DNA of 62,125 bases, from positions 1 to 62,125 of the forward strand of contig CAJUKU010000013.1 of the NCBI GenBank assembly GCA_910587425.1, read 5' to 3'. Origin of the DNA: an uncultured Muribaculaceae bacterium. Its GTDB lineage: Bacteria; Bacteroidota; Bacteroidia; Bacteroidales; Muribaculaceae. Numbering within the stretch: the stretch's first letter is position 1; every line of letters starts with the position of its first letter. A program made the position numbers and the translations under genes. Positions 25,896 to 34,962 of this stretch are shown here, piece by piece. The notes under the pieces were generated by a model that saw only the letters and a program-made list of their open reading frames with translations, was not told where the DNA came from and did no database searches.

Positions 25896-25987
25896 TGTTC
25901 TTGTTTTTTTGACGAGGTTTCAAGCACTCGTTTGGTTTCGTAATTGTAGGTACCGACGTACACGTCGCACCCGGATGCCGCCGACGG

Positions 25988-26602
25988 TCAGCGCTGACGG
26001 AGACGTGAGTATATGTAATCCGTCAGCAGATTTATCGCCACCGAATTGTTACCACCCTGCGGAACTATCAGGTCGGCAAACCGCTTCGACGGTGCGATAT
26101 ACTGCTCATGCATCGGCTTAAGCACATCCTGGTAGCGGTCTATTACCATCTGCGGTGTGCGGCCGCGGGATATGCAGTCACGCGAGATAACGCGGATCAG
26201 TCGGTCATCGGCATCCGCATCGACAAACACACGCACATCCATCATGTCACGCAGTTCCGGCTGCGAAAGCACGAGTATACCCTCCACGATCACCACATCG
26301 CGCGGAGCCACCGTTATGGTCTCCTTGCAGCGTGTGCAGGTAAGATAGTCGTATGTGGGCATCTCAACGCTGTTGCCGGCGCGGAGCTGACGGATATGTT
26401 CCTCCAGAAGAGTCCACTCTATAGCGGCAGGCTCGTCAAAATTGATTTTCTGACGATCCTCCGGCGGCACATGGCTCGAATCCTTATAATAATTGTCCTG
26501 CGGCATGACCGCCACCTCCCCCGCCGGAAGGCTGGAGATTATCTTATCTACAACTGTGGTTTTTCCGGAGCCTGTGCCCCCGGCTATGCCGATAATTATC
26601 AT
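25988..26602 (-). CDS. udk: Uridine kinase
   Basis: Udk phosphorylates uridine and cytidine in nucleoside salvage. The 204-residue protein begins MIIIGIAGGTGSGKTT with the P-loop, and has the nucleoside-binding segments MPQDNYYKDSSH and PTYDYLTCTR and the Arg-rich lid (RVISRDCISRGRT). I use the ATG at 26602 rather than the upstream one at 26644, because the -7 box lies at 26629-26622 and would exclude the longer form. Confidence 0.93.
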   Translation of the reverse strand: MIIIGIAGGTGSGKTTVVDKIISSLPAGEVAVMPQDNYYKDSSHVPPEDRQKINFDEPAAIEWTLLEEHIRQLRAGNSVEMPTYDYLTCTRCKETITVAPRDVVIVEGILVLSQPELRDMMDVRVFVDADADDRLIRVISRDCISRGRTPQMVIDRYQDVLKPMHEQYIAPSKRFADLIVPQGGNNSVAINLLTDYIYSRLRQR

Positions 26603-26621
26603 TGTCTCGCGTTTTACTCTG

Positions 26622-26629
26622 CAAAAGTA
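26622..26629 (-). promoter_or_regulatory. -7 box of udk
   Basis: On the minus strand TACTTTTG (26629-26622) matches TAnnTTTG and leaves a leader of about 14 bases. No consensus -33 box is evident at 19-20 bases. It decides the start codon of udk. Confidence 0.6.
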
Positions 26630-26712
26630 CAAAAATACGAGCAAAACCGATGCGAAACGCCCCGCCGTTAACTCATTTTGTACAACGCATCCTTAAAAAT
26701 CCCCCAAAACAG

Positions 26713-26758
26713 ACACCGGACAGCCGCCGCTTTGGCAGCCGTCCGGTGCGTTTTTGTT
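26713..26758. terminator. Bidirectional hairpin terminator
   Basis: CACCGGAC (26714-26721) and GTCCGGTG (26741-26748) form the outer stem, with a partly paired GC-rich interior. T-rich tracts follow on both strands. On the minus strand it closes the gene at 26797-27105 before the udk promoter. Confidence 0.65.
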
Positions 26759-26796
26759 TGTTATCGTGCTACGTCAGCCTGCATAGGCTGCGCCGG

Positions 26797-27105
26797 TCAC
26801 TTCTGCTCGCAGTTGCAACCGCAGCCTACGGTTGCTTTCACTTTCTTCTTGAACTCCTCAAACTGAGGTGCGAACTCACTGAAGATCGCCGCATCAGGAT
26901 TCTTCTTCAGGACATGATGCATGAAACGCATCGCAAGGACGAACTCCTTGGCATGTTTATCCTTTGCGAAGAGACCTGCCTGACGGGTTCTCTCCACCAT
27001 CGCAGCGATATCATGATGACCGCCGAAGTTAAAGTTGAGCACTTCCGACATCTTGCCGTCCTTAGCCTCAACCATATTCACGTAGTATGATTTTTTATCA
27101 GCCAT
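26797..27105 (-). CDS. Small conserved protein with Cys-rich tail
   Basis: The 102-residue cytoplasmic protein has no signal peptide. It has a His-rich patch (FGGHHDIAAM) and a helix with FVLAMRFMHHVLKKNPD, and it ends in VGCGCNCEQK, three cysteines in five residues that look like a metal-binding tail. I believe similar proteins occur across Bacteroidales, but I know no function. It is a single-gene unit with a terminator 3' to it. Confidence 0.65.
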   Translation of the reverse strand: MADKKSYYVNMVEAKDGKMSEVLNFNFGGHHDIAAMVERTRQAGLFAKDKHAKEFVLAMRFMHHVLKKNPDAAIFSEFAPQFEEFKKKVKATVGCGCNCEQK

Positions 27106-27186
27106 AGTTGTGTGTTTTTATAAGTTTGTCTTTTATCGTGTCTGTAGGAACAACAAACTCAACACCCCTCGGTTCACAAACAAATG

Positions 27187-27747
27187 CTAATTTTCCCTAC
27201 CGAAACCTACCGCACCAGGCGCATCGCAACGATTACGTATCACGCGTGCAGGATTACCACCAATGATCACATCAGGCTCAAAATCATGTGTCACGACAGC
27301 TCCGGCTGCCACAACAGTTCCGGAAGCTACCGAACGACCGGCAGTGATGATCGCTCTCTGACCAATCCATACATTATCACCGATCCTTACCGGACGGCCA
27401 GAGCTTTTACCCTGAAGATATATAGGAACTTCCGGATCTGAATAATTATGGTTGTCACCGAACACAAGTACCTCCGGAGCCATCAGTACACCATTGCCGA
27501 TTCTGATATCATGCGGCAAATGGCACTCCGCACCGATACCGCTGTTATCACCTATCTCTACACCTGACCCATTGCCGAAATATGCCTTGCGGTTTATTGT
27601 AAGCACCTTACCACATCGGCGGAATATTCTGCGGCAAAGCATGATACGGAATGCATTGGCAACACCCCCGACTACCGGGAAATACGAATCCGGCAGATAA
27701 TAGCCTACACCATAGTACAATATCAAAGCAATTTTCCGTAATATCAT
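27187..27747 (-). CDS. Hexapeptide-repeat acyltransferase
   Basis: This 186-residue protein is a left-handed beta-helix acyltransferase of the maltose/galactoside O-acetyltransferase group. Hexapeptide repeats are visible from about residue 55 to the C-terminus (VEIGDNSGIGAEC, IRIGNGVLMAPEV, VRIGDNVWIGQRAII), with the probable catalytic His in GDNHNYSDP. It likely acetylates a sugar of the surface polysaccharide made by the neighbouring genes. An in-frame ATG at 27771 lies almost on top of the transcription start predicted from the -7 box at 27788-27781, so I prefer the ATG at 27747. Confidence 0.82.
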   Translation of the reverse strand: MILRKIALILYYGVGYYLPDSYFPVVGGVANAFRIMLCRRIFRRCGKVLTINRKAYFGNGSGVEIGDNSGIGAECHLPHDIRIGNGVLMAPEVLVFGDNHNYSDPEVPIYLQGKSSGRPVRIGDNVWIGQRAIITAGRSVASGTVVAAGAVVTHDFEPDVIIGGNPARVIRNRCDAPGAVGFGREN

Positions 27748-27780
27748 AATTATGAATATTTTTTTCAACAATCATTTTTG

Positions 27781-27788
27781 CAAAATTA
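27781..27788 (-). promoter_or_regulatory. -7 box of the acyltransferase gene
   Basis: On the minus strand TAATTTTG (27788-27781) matches TAnnTTTG. No good -33 box is seen at the expected distance. It lies in the divergent region between the acyltransferase and the plus-strand glycosyltransferase. Confidence 0.5.
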
Positions 27789-27905
27789 AGAAATAGTTCG
27801 CAAAACCGCCTATAACTGCAAAGGTGTAGCAGTTCGCATATCATTTATCGCAATATATGCCGGATTCTCACGTTTATTCTCTACCGGAAAAATACAAACG
27901 CGAAC

Positions 27906-28880
27906 ATGCGGCTGCTGATTGTCACAAATATGTACCCGTCGCCGGAACATCCGGCTTATGGTATCTTCATCAAGGAACAGCTTGATGCGATAACCAGCAC
28001 CGCCCACGACATCAAGATCGACATCTACGTCATCGATGCATCGGAAAGCCGTATGGCGTACATGCGTTCTATCTCCGCCGTCCATGCAATGCTCCGCAGC
28101 GGCAAATACGATATCGTACACGTACATTATGGATTGTCCGGTTTGTTCCTGCTCCGTGACCGCCCCGGAATTCCGGTTGTGCTCACACTCCATGGCGGTG
28201 ATATCCTGCCGGAACAGAACAAACGCATACAGGTGGCTCTCACGCATAGGATACTGCGCCGGGTCGACGCGTCAGTTACCCTCAATAAGCGCATGAGCAT
28301 GATGGCATCACGCTATTGCCGCAATATTGTCGAGATCCCGTGCGGAACCGACATGGATCTTTTCACACCTGCCGTCAATAACCGCCACTATCCCAGCTGC
28401 GGCGATCCGCTAACAATAATCTTCCCCTCCTCACGTCATCGCATTGTAAAAAACTATCCTCTGTTCCACGCGGCGGTTGAAGAGTACAGGAATAGATTTG
28501 GAGTCGCAATCAAAGAGGTGGAACTTGACGGACTTACACGTCGACAGACCGTAAGAGCCATGCAGACTGCCGACCTGATGCTTCTCACATCCATATCCGA
28601 AGGGTCACCACAGGTAGTGAAAGAAGCTATGGCATGTCGCCTGCCGGTAGTGGCGACTCCTGTCGGTGATGTCGCGACACTACTCGATGGAGTGAGCCGG
28701 TGCAGAGTCGCAGGAAGTCATGACCCGCAGCTGCTTGCCACACTGATGCATGAAGCGCTGTACGACCCTGCAGGATACGACTCACGCGACAGATTGCAAC
28801 AGTTGCAGCTCGACGCGGATAGCGTGTCGCGCCGCATAATATCGCTTTACCGCACATTAACCGCCAGAACGCCGCAATGA
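27906..28880 (+). CDS. Family 4 glycosyltransferase
   Basis: This 324-residue GT-B enzyme has the N-terminal start LLIVTNMYPSPEHPAYGIFI, the mid-domain LTLHGGDILP and the family 4 nucleotide-sugar motif near the C-terminus (SEGSPQVVKEAMACRLPVVA, with the E-x7-E pair). It should add one sugar to a polysaccharide repeat unit on the cytoplasmic face. Donor and acceptor are not readable from sequence. Its last four bases overlap the WecG-like gene, so they act together. Confidence 0.88.
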   Translation: MRLLIVTNMYPSPEHPAYGIFIKEQLDAITSTAHDIKIDIYVIDASESRMAYMRSISAVHAMLRSGKYDIVHVHYGLSGLFLLRDRPGIPVVLTLHGGDILPEQNKRIQVALTHRILRRVDASVTLNKRMSMMASRYCRNIVEIPCGTDMDLFTPAVNNRHYPSCGDPLTIIFPSSRHRIVKNYPLFHAAVEEYRNRFGVAIKEVELDGLTRRQTVRAMQTADLMLLTSISEGSPQVVKEAMACRLPVVATPVGDVATLLDGVSRCRVAGSHDPQLLATLMHEALYDPAGYDSRDRLQQLQLDADSVSRRIISLYRTLTARTPQ

Positions 28881-29623
28881 ACAAGCCCGCACCAGTCAGA
28901 ATACTTAACGCTCAGATACTGCCGTTGACCTCAAAACAATTACTCGAGAATCTGCATGACGGACTGCTCGTCACCCCGAATATAGATCACCTCATGATTC
29001 TCGAGCATGACGATGAGTTCCGGCGCTGTTACAGCGAAGCGGAATGGGTGGTTTGCGACAGCCGTATAATATATTTCTGCAGCCAGCTGCTCAGCAAACC
29101 GTTGCCTGAAGCCATACCCGGCAGCAGTTTTTTCACTGCTTATTACACCTACCACCGCAACGATCCCGGATGCAGGATATTTCTTCTTGGAGCAGCCCCG
29201 GGGATTGCCGCCGAGGCACGTCGCCGCATCAACCTGAGCGTCGGGCGCGAGATAATAGTAGGTGAATATTCCCCTGTGAAGGGATTCGAGCACGATCCCG
29301 AGGAATCGGAGAGGATGATACGCGCCATAGCGGTATCAGAGGCTACAGTCGTGGCTGTGGGATTGGGGGCACCGAAACAGGAAAAGTGGATAGTGGCACA
29401 CCGCCACAGGCTACCGGATGTGCACTTATGGATGGCTATAGGCGCAACAATCGACTTTGAAGCCGGGAACGTCCGCCGCGCACCGTTGATAATGCAACGC
29501 CTCGGACTCGAATGGCTATACCGGTTCACACAGGAACCTCGCCGGCTTTTCCGCCGCTATTTCATCAACGACATCCGCTTCTTTCCGCTGTTTATCTGGC
29601 GTCATTTGATCCGGAGGCGATAA
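28877..29623 (+). CDS. WecG/TagA/CpsF-family glycosyltransferase
   Basis: The 248-residue GT26 protein has the family signature VVAVGLGAPKQEKW (about residues 155-168), followed by LWMAIGATIDFEAGNVRRAP. Members transfer N-acetylmannosaminuronic acid or similar sugars to lipid-linked acceptors in exopolysaccharide and teichoic acid synthesis. It starts inside the stop of the preceding glycosyltransferase and its 3' end overlaps the convergent wzz-like gene by 32 bases. Confidence 0.9.
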   Translation: MNKPAPVRILNAQILPLTSKQLLENLHDGLLVTPNIDHLMILEHDDEFRRCYSEAEWVVCDSRIIYFCSQLLSKPLPEAIPGSSFFTAYYTYHRNDPGCRIFLLGAAPGIAAEARRRINLSVGREIIVGEYSPVKGFEHDPEESERMIRAIAVSEATVVAVGLGAPKQEKWIVAHRHRLPDVHLWMAIGATIDFEAGNVRRAPLIMQRLGLEWLYRFTQEPRRLFRRYFINDIRFFPLFIWRHLIRRR

Positions 29624-31658
29624 CCACTACCAGACGCTCGCGATCCAAACCATCTGCAATCTTATCGAAATCGTCACGAGAGAGTGCTCCCGAAGCCATG
29701 ACCAATACAGTCACGGCATTCTCCCGAGCAAGCACCGGTGCCACCTCACAGATCGCGCCACCGTCAGGCACCACTGTCATAACACGATTCCCGGAGTTGA
29801 CACATGCTTTGACGCGTGACGAATAACCGGCAGAAAGCATCAGATCGTTCGACGGCAGATCATCTATGATATCCACATTGAGCTGCGCGCGCCTGAGCGA
29901 CTTGATAAGTTCATCGACAGCCCCGTCGCATCCTTCAGTCAATCTGGCTACCGCTATCACATCCGATTTATCCATAGCTGTCAGAGCAGCACGCACTCGG
30001 TTCGCATCTCCGGTATTTCCACTGCGCATCACTATTGTGTTCCGCTCAAGTCCTGATCTACGCGTATCCATCGGATCATCTATTGTATTGCCGCGCCGCA
30101 TAAGCAGCAGCGCAAGCCCTATACAGCACACCAACGCAAGAAAAACTCCTGCACACGCAGCCATGAGAGATTTAGCCGACGATACTTTCACGTCAGTATG
30201 TGCCGGATCAATAACGAAACCGAGCGAGGACTCCGAGTTCAGACGCAATAGCGCGCTCTCGCGCTTCTCCACGAGCAACACATACAGTTCGTTCTGTATC
30301 AGATTGTCGCGCGACAGCTTGACGTACTCACGCTCATATTTCGGCAACCGTCCGAGCTGTGCATCCATCTGTCCCACTATCCCCGTGCGCTCATTTATGA
30401 TCCTGCGTGCCGACTCGAGAGTCTGGGTGATGCTCGTGATCACCGCATTGCGCATATCCACTATACGCTCCTCTGCCACATGCAGGGCATGGTTGCCCGG
30501 TTTCGCCGAACGCCTCAGCTCGGCAAGGAGCATCAGCTGCTCATTGTAAGTGGTTACCATCGGATTTCCATCCGAATCACCACCTCCGGGAGTGGAATAA
30601 GCCGGAAGCAACGCTCCGGGATTATCCTCCAGCGATTTCAGCACCTGCTCGCAGTAGATCAGCTGCGCCCGGGCATTCAGAAGCTCCTCATGCGCCGACA
30701 GCGAGGTTTCCAACAGAATCGGAGCCTCATTCTCGATACTCACGAAATGGCTCTCCGTCTTGAACTGCTCTATCTTTTTCTCGCTCTCGCTGATCTCTGC
30801 AAAAATCTGGTTTATGCGTTCATTGAGGAAATCCACCTCCGTGCGGGCGAGCTTATGTTTGCGCTCCACACGCTTTGAGTTATACTCATCAAGCAGTGCG
30901 TCAAGAATCGCACGGTCACGCGCCGGACAACTGCTCGACAGTTCCAGACTGATACCGTCCGACACCTTATCGCTTGAATCTATAGTAAGCTGACGTGAAA
31001 GCTGGTCGGCAACCATTTCATAACTCTTGACAGAAAATTTCACCATCGCGTCAGCCGTCGCAGAATACTTATCAGTGGTCACCACCGACAGCTGACCGAA
31101 ACGCGTATCGATGGTAGCAGGCAGAGTGACGTTCTTCTCCTCGGCATATACCGTCTTGAAAATTCTCCCGCGGAACACTTTTATATCCGCCTTCCCGTCA
31201 TGCAGACGTACCGACACACGGAAAGCATTTTTCGGCAACAACGTATCACCTAAAACCGACGGCACCACCAGACGAACCGGAGAGTCATCCCATAGAGTGA
31301 GTGACCGCAACCCTGTTCTTTCGCTGGCGCTGACATTCAGCTTCAGCCGCTTCACAGTCCGTATGAGCACATCGTGCGAATCTACCAACAGCAATTCATT
31401 GTCGACTTTTGCCGAACCGAAGCCACCTATGGAGAATGTGCGCATCATCATACCCATTGCACCACCGGCACGCTGAGGCATATCCGACGATTCATCCTCG
31501 ATAAGCACCGTCGCCTCGGTCGTGTATTCAGGAGCCCGCGACAACGCATACAGCACAGACAGCCCTGCGATTACGACAAAAACACTGCTGAAAAGCACTT
31601 TGTGGCGTCTGATCACACGGAAGAATCTGCGGAGATCTATTTCGTTGTTATCTGTCAT
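29592..31658 (-). CDS. Wzz/GNVR chain-length protein with degenerate kinase-like domain
   Basis: The 688-residue inner-membrane protein has the Wzz topology: a short cytoplasmic start, membrane segment 22-40, a long periplasmic coiled-coil region (about 250-450), the GNVR-type region (about 435-495) and a second membrane segment 498-520. About 160 residues follow. They align in order with the P-loop domain of bacterial tyrosine kinases (VIAVARLTEGCDGAVDELIK, then LNVDIIDDLPS), but the Walker A GKT/S and the Walker B acidic residues of active kinases are missing and there is no tyrosine-rich tail. So it probably sets polysaccharide chain length without kinase activity. It is the last gene of the wza-wzy-wzz operon. 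Confidence 0.82.
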   Translation of the reverse strand: MTDNNEIDLRRFFRVIRRHKVLFSSVFVVIAGLSVLYALSRAPEYTTEATVLIEDESSDMPQRAGGAMGMMMRTFSIGGFGSAKVDNELLLVDSHDVLIRTVKRLKLNVSASERTGLRSLTLWDDSPVRLVVPSVLGDTLLPKNAFRVSVRLHDGKADIKVFRGRIFKTVYAEEKNVTLPATIDTRFGQLSVVTTDKYSATADAMVKFSVKSYEMVADQLSRQLTIDSSDKVSDGISLELSSSCPARDRAILDALLDEYNSKRVERKHKLARTEVDFLNERINQIFAEISESEKKIEQFKTESHFVSIENEAPILLETSLSAHEELLNARAQLIYCEQVLKSLEDNPGALLPAYSTPGGGDSDGNPMVTTYNEQLMLLAELRRSAKPGNHALHVAEERIVDMRNAVITSITQTLESARRIINERTGIVGQMDAQLGRLPKYEREYVKLSRDNLIQNELYVLLVEKRESALLRLNSESSLGFVIDPAHTDVKVSSAKSLMAACAGVFLALVCCIGLALLLMRRGNTIDDPMDTRRSGLERNTIVMRSGNTGDANRVRAALTAMDKSDVIAVARLTEGCDGAVDELIKSLRRAQLNVDIIDDLPSNDLMLSAGYSSRVKACVNSGNRVMTVVPDGGAICEVAPVLARENAVTVLVMASGALSRDDFDKIADGLDRERLVVVIASGSNDAR

Positions 31659-31687
31659 AGCTTTATATCACTTATCATCTAATAATC

Positions 31688-32947
31688 CTATCGTTTTACG
31701 GCTATCGGCTCGGGGCACCCGTCACCGGATTCTTTTGCACACCCGTTATACACCGGCGCACAAATCATGCCTATTATCATCATGCATATCAATCCCGGAC
31801 ACTGTACGAAAGTAGTGCTCGCTATGCCCTCTATCAAAAGGAACACTATCAGCGACCACGCAGCACGATATTGTACCGCTGCATCAGCCACACCCGAGTG
31901 GAGCACTTTCTTTAGCATACCCACCACGTAAATCCAGAAATATACGAACAACGCAACACCTGCGATACCGAATTGCGCGAGTGATGGATAAAATGCGTCG
32001 CAGATGAATTCCGGCATCTGAGGCGAGATTCCGTACACTTTATCTATCTGGTAATCATGATACACACCGGAATAAGGCTCTACAGAGGCATTTGAACCGA
32101 AAGAGGCGAGTCCGCTACCGAAAGGTATATGATCCATAAAGATCAGACCGCTCGTGGCATACATTACCGGACGGGCATACGAGCTGAGCAATTCAGGGTC
32201 GAAATGATCTGAGGTACCGTTTACAAAATAATAATTGAACTTTGACCACCCCACTTTTATCACAATAAGCACTACGGCTGTGAAAATCGCCAGCGAGCGG
32301 GCGCCATACCGTTTCACCATGCCCGGACGGTAACACAGTAGCATGAACAGCGTGAACACTACCGTGCCATAATACTTCGACCGTGTGCACACAAGTCCGC
32401 TGAGCACAAACACGACCGTGAGGATCAGATCTTTTTGCGGCACCGTCCCATCCTGACGCACGCTGCATATATAATACACCATAGCGCTGATGAATATGGT
32501 TATACCTACATGCGCTATATGTTTTATCACAAGCCTCATTATCGCATCACCCGCAAAGAAACATGCAAGCGCCACCACTATGTTTGCCACGGCGATAATC
32601 CGCAGCCACCACCGGTCAGCCGGCGTCAGTTTCGGGGCTATTGCAAGGGCTGCGCACATCGGCACGAATGGCTTAAGCTGTATTATCCAGTCGATAGCCA
32701 CAGCCTTGGGAGTGTTGTAATGAACCATCGTGACCGAGTAGATGGCATAGAACGTCATCACACCCATCACCACCCACAGCAGCTTGTAGCGCCGCCAGTT
32801 TCCGTTGACAAGACAGTCGAACATGGCACACCCGGCGAGCACCAGTGTAGCAAGCTCGTCGACCGCCGTCAGCCACTTCACCGAAGGGATGATCAGCGCG
32901 AAGACCGCTATCAGCGTCAGTATGCAGATTCTGTCAGTCCGGATCAT
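31688..32947 (-). CDS. Polysaccharide polymerase/O-antigen ligase-like membrane protein
   Basis: The 419-residue protein has about twelve hydrophobic segments and a large extracytoplasmic loop near residues 250-335 (including YVNGTSDHFDPELLSSYARPV and FGSGLASFGSNASVEPYSGV), the layout of Wzy polymerases and WaaL-type ligases. It lies between the export and chain-length genes on the minus strand, which favours Wzy. Sequence conservation in this group is low, so the call rests on topology and context. Confidence 0.72.
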   Translation of the reverse strand: MIRTDRICILTLIAVFALIIPSVKWLTAVDELATLVLAGCAMFDCLVNGNWRRYKLLWVVMGVMTFYAIYSVTMVHYNTPKAVAIDWIIQLKPFVPMCAALAIAPKLTPADRWWLRIIAVANIVVALACFFAGDAIMRLVIKHIAHVGITIFISAMVYYICSVRQDGTVPQKDLILTVVFVLSGLVCTRSKYYGTVVFTLFMLLCYRPGMVKRYGARSLAIFTAVVLIVIKVGWSKFNYYFVNGTSDHFDPELLSSYARPVMYATSGLIFMDHIPFGSGLASFGSNASVEPYSGVYHDYQIDKVYGISPQMPEFICDAFYPSLAQFGIAGVALFVYFWIYVVGMLKKVLHSGVADAAVQYRAAWSLIVFLLIEGIASTTFVQCPGLICMMIIGMICAPVYNGCAKESGDGCPEPIAVKR

Positions 32948-32960
32948 CCGATCAAGGCTA

Positions 32961-33770
32961 TCAGTTCACCACAAGCGCTATCACCAGAGAGGCTATCACC
33001 GATACCGCGCTTACCACTGTCGATATCACCGATAGCTTGAACGAATTGTTTGTATTGTAGCGGGCATTCGACTCACGCACGCTGTTTGGCTCCACTATCA
33101 CCACATCATTCTGCCGCAGATAGTAGCATGGCGACGACGTCACCGACGCATCGCGCAGGTCAAGACGCGTATAGGTGATACTATCGCCCACCTCGCGTAT
33201 CACAAGAACATTGTCGCGGCGACCGTACTCGTTCATGTCGCCCGCAGCGGCGAGAGCGTCGAATATCGAGAAACGCTCAGTGGTTATCTGCACGCTCTTG
33301 GGAGCACGCACCTCGCCCATCACATTCACCTTAAAATTCAAGAGTTTAACTTTCACCTGGGGATCTTTCACTCGCTCGGCTATACGGTCTGTGAGCAATC
33401 GTTTCAATTCCGAAGTCGTCATTCCGGCTACCTTTATCGCTCCGAGCACCGGAAAATGTATGTAGCCCTCGCTATCCACCATATACGTCTGCTGCGTCTG
33501 GTTGGACATGATGCTCGCATTGCCTCCCGACACATACGTGGCATTGACCGACGGCAGGTTATACTCCGCCGTAGCAGTGGGCACCACCGACGTCACCACG
33601 ATTTCAAGTTCATCCTGCGGGGCAAGACGCACGGAGTAGTCCGACACCGGCAGAGTGCCCGACTGAGATTCCGAAATGCTCTGCATATACGATAGCTGCC
33701 GCGAGCTGCGGCACGAACCGAGGAGGATAATTGCGATTATGGCAAGAGCCATTCTCAAGGCTATATTCAT
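32961..33770 (-). CDS. Wza-like polysaccharide export lipoprotein
   Basis: The 269-residue protein has a lipoprotein signal (MNIALRMALAIIAIILLGSC, cysteine at residue 20), then the polysaccharide-export domain (DYSVRLAPQDELEIVV), a SLBB-like domain (VNVMGEVRAPKSVQI, ERFSIFDALAAAGDMNEYGRR) and a C-terminal hydrophobic helix. It should form the outer-membrane channel of the exopolysaccharide machine. I chose the ATG at 33770 because it starts the signal peptide and lies downstream of the -7 box at 33826-33819; an ATG at 33839 lies upstream of that box. Confidence 0.9.
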   Translation of the reverse strand: MNIALRMALAIIAIILLGSCRSSRQLSYMQSISESQSGTLPVSDYSVRLAPQDELEIVVTSVVPTATAEYNLPSVNATYVSGGNASIMSNQTQQTYMVDSEGYIHFPVLGAIKVAGMTTSELKRLLTDRIAERVKDPQVKVKLLNFKVNVMGEVRAPKSVQITTERFSIFDALAAAGDMNEYGRRDNVLVIREVGDSITYTRLDLRDASVTSSPCYYLRQNDVVIVEPNSVRESNARYNTNNSFKLSVISTVVSAVSVIASLVIALVVN

Positions 33771-33818
33771 GAAATGCTTTTGTGTGATGATTCTCTCCGG
33801 TGCCCTGCGCACACGGTG

Positions 33819-33826
33819 CAAAGATA
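33819..33826 (-). promoter_or_regulatory. -7 box of the wza-wzy-wzz operon
   Basis: On the minus strand TATCTTTG (33826-33819) fits TAnnTTTG. It places the transcription start about 40 bases before the ATG at 33770 and so decides the Wza start. A -33 box is not obvious. Confidence 0.6.
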
Positions 33827-33903
33827 AAACGATGCGCAATGTCTAATATTGCCCCCGCGGCATTTTTTTACCCCCACAGCTACGCAGATTGCGAAATTGT
33901 GAG

Positions 33904-33911
33904 TAATTTTG
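33904..33911 (+). promoter_or_regulatory. -7 box of pheS-nth
   Basis: TAATTTTG matches TAnnTTTG, 31 bases before the pheS ATG. The -33 box is unclear. It is divergent from the wza promoter. Confidence 0.55.
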
Positions 33912-33942
33912 CAAGTCAACTGAATGATCTTAATAGATAATT

Positions 33943-34962
33943 ATGATAAATAAAATCGAGAGTCTTAAGGCTGAGATCGCTGCGCTGACCGCATCGTCGG
34001 CAGCCGAAGCCGAACAGCTACGCATTAAATATCTGAGCAAGAAAGGTGAAGTTACACAGCTCTTCACCGAGTTCAAGACCCTCCCCGCCGAACAGAAACG
34101 CGAACTCGGCGCACGCCTTAACGAGCTTAAGAACTTCGCCACCGAACGCATCAACACACTTAAGGAAGCAGCCGGCGACAACGTGGCTGACGCCGACCTC
34201 ATCGACCTAAGCCGCACACCGGCTCCGATGCCACTCGGCACACGCCACCCCATAACTCTCGTCCGCGACAAGATCGTCTCTATCTTCTCACGCCTCGGCT
34301 TCACCATCGCCGAGGGACCGGAGATCGAGGATGACTGGCATGTGTTCTCATCACTCAACTTCGCCGCCGATCATCCCGCGCGCGACATGCAGGACACATT
34401 CTTCATCAACCGCACACCCGACGTGCTCCTCCGCACACACACCTCATCGGTGCAGACCCGCGTCATGGAGCACACACAGCCCCCGATCCGCATTATCTGC
34501 CCCGGACGCGTATACCGCAACGAAGCCATTTCCGCACGCGCCCACTGCTTCTTCCATCAGGTCGAGGCGCTTTATGTCGACGAGAACGTATCGTTCGCCG
34601 ACCTCCGCCAGACGCTGCTCTACTTCGCCCGCGAAATGTTCGGACCACAGACCGAAATACGCCTCCGCCCGAGCTACTTCCCGTTCACCGAACCATCAGC
34701 CGAGATGGATATCTCCTGCAACCTCTGCGGAGGCAAGGGATGCTCGTTCTGCAAACACACCGGATGGGTGGAGATACTCGGATGCGGAATGGTCGACCCC
34801 AACGTGCTCGAAGCATGCGGCATCGACAGCAAGCGCTACAGCGGTTTCGCCCTCGGCATGGGGGTGGAGCGCATCACCAATCTTAAATATCAGGTCAAGG
34901 ATCTCCGCATGTTCTCGGAGAACGACGTCCGCTTCCTCGAAGAGTTCACAGCCGCACGATGA
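33943..34962 (+). CDS. pheS: Phenylalanine-tRNA ligase alpha subunit
   Basis: PheS forms the catalytic half of the alpha2-beta2 synthetase that charges tRNA-Phe. The 339-residue protein has an N-terminal coiled coil (residues 1-90) that binds tRNA, and the class II core with motif 2 (GRVYRNEAISARAHCFFHQVE) and motif 3 (GFALGMGVERI). A cysteine cluster (CNLCGGKGCSFC) lies near residue 262, a zinc-like insert I recall in Bacteroidetes PheS. pheT is not in the window. Its stop overlaps the nth start by four bases. Confidence 0.96.
   Translation: MINKIESLKAEIAALTASSAAEAEQLRIKYLSKKGEVTQLFTEFKTLPAEQKRELGARLNELKNFATERINTLKEAAGDNVADADLIDLSRTPAPMPLGTRHPITLVRDKIVSIFSRLGFTIAEGPEIEDDWHVFSSLNFAADHPARDMQDTFFINRTPDVLLRTHTSSVQTRVMEHTQPPIRIICPGRVYRNEAISARAHCFFHQVEALYVDENVSFADLRQTLLYFAREMFGPQTEIRLRPSYFPFTEPSAEMDISCNLCGGKGCSFCKHTGWVEILGCGMVDPNVLEACGIDSKRYSGFALGMGVERITNLKYQVKDLRMFSENDVRFLEEFTAAR

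Noticed and set aside
25896..25987. preQ1 riboswitch before the queuosine-precursor transporter
   Set aside because: I could not find the short hairpin with A-rich tail and pairing expected of a preQ1 aptamer in this 92-base gap.
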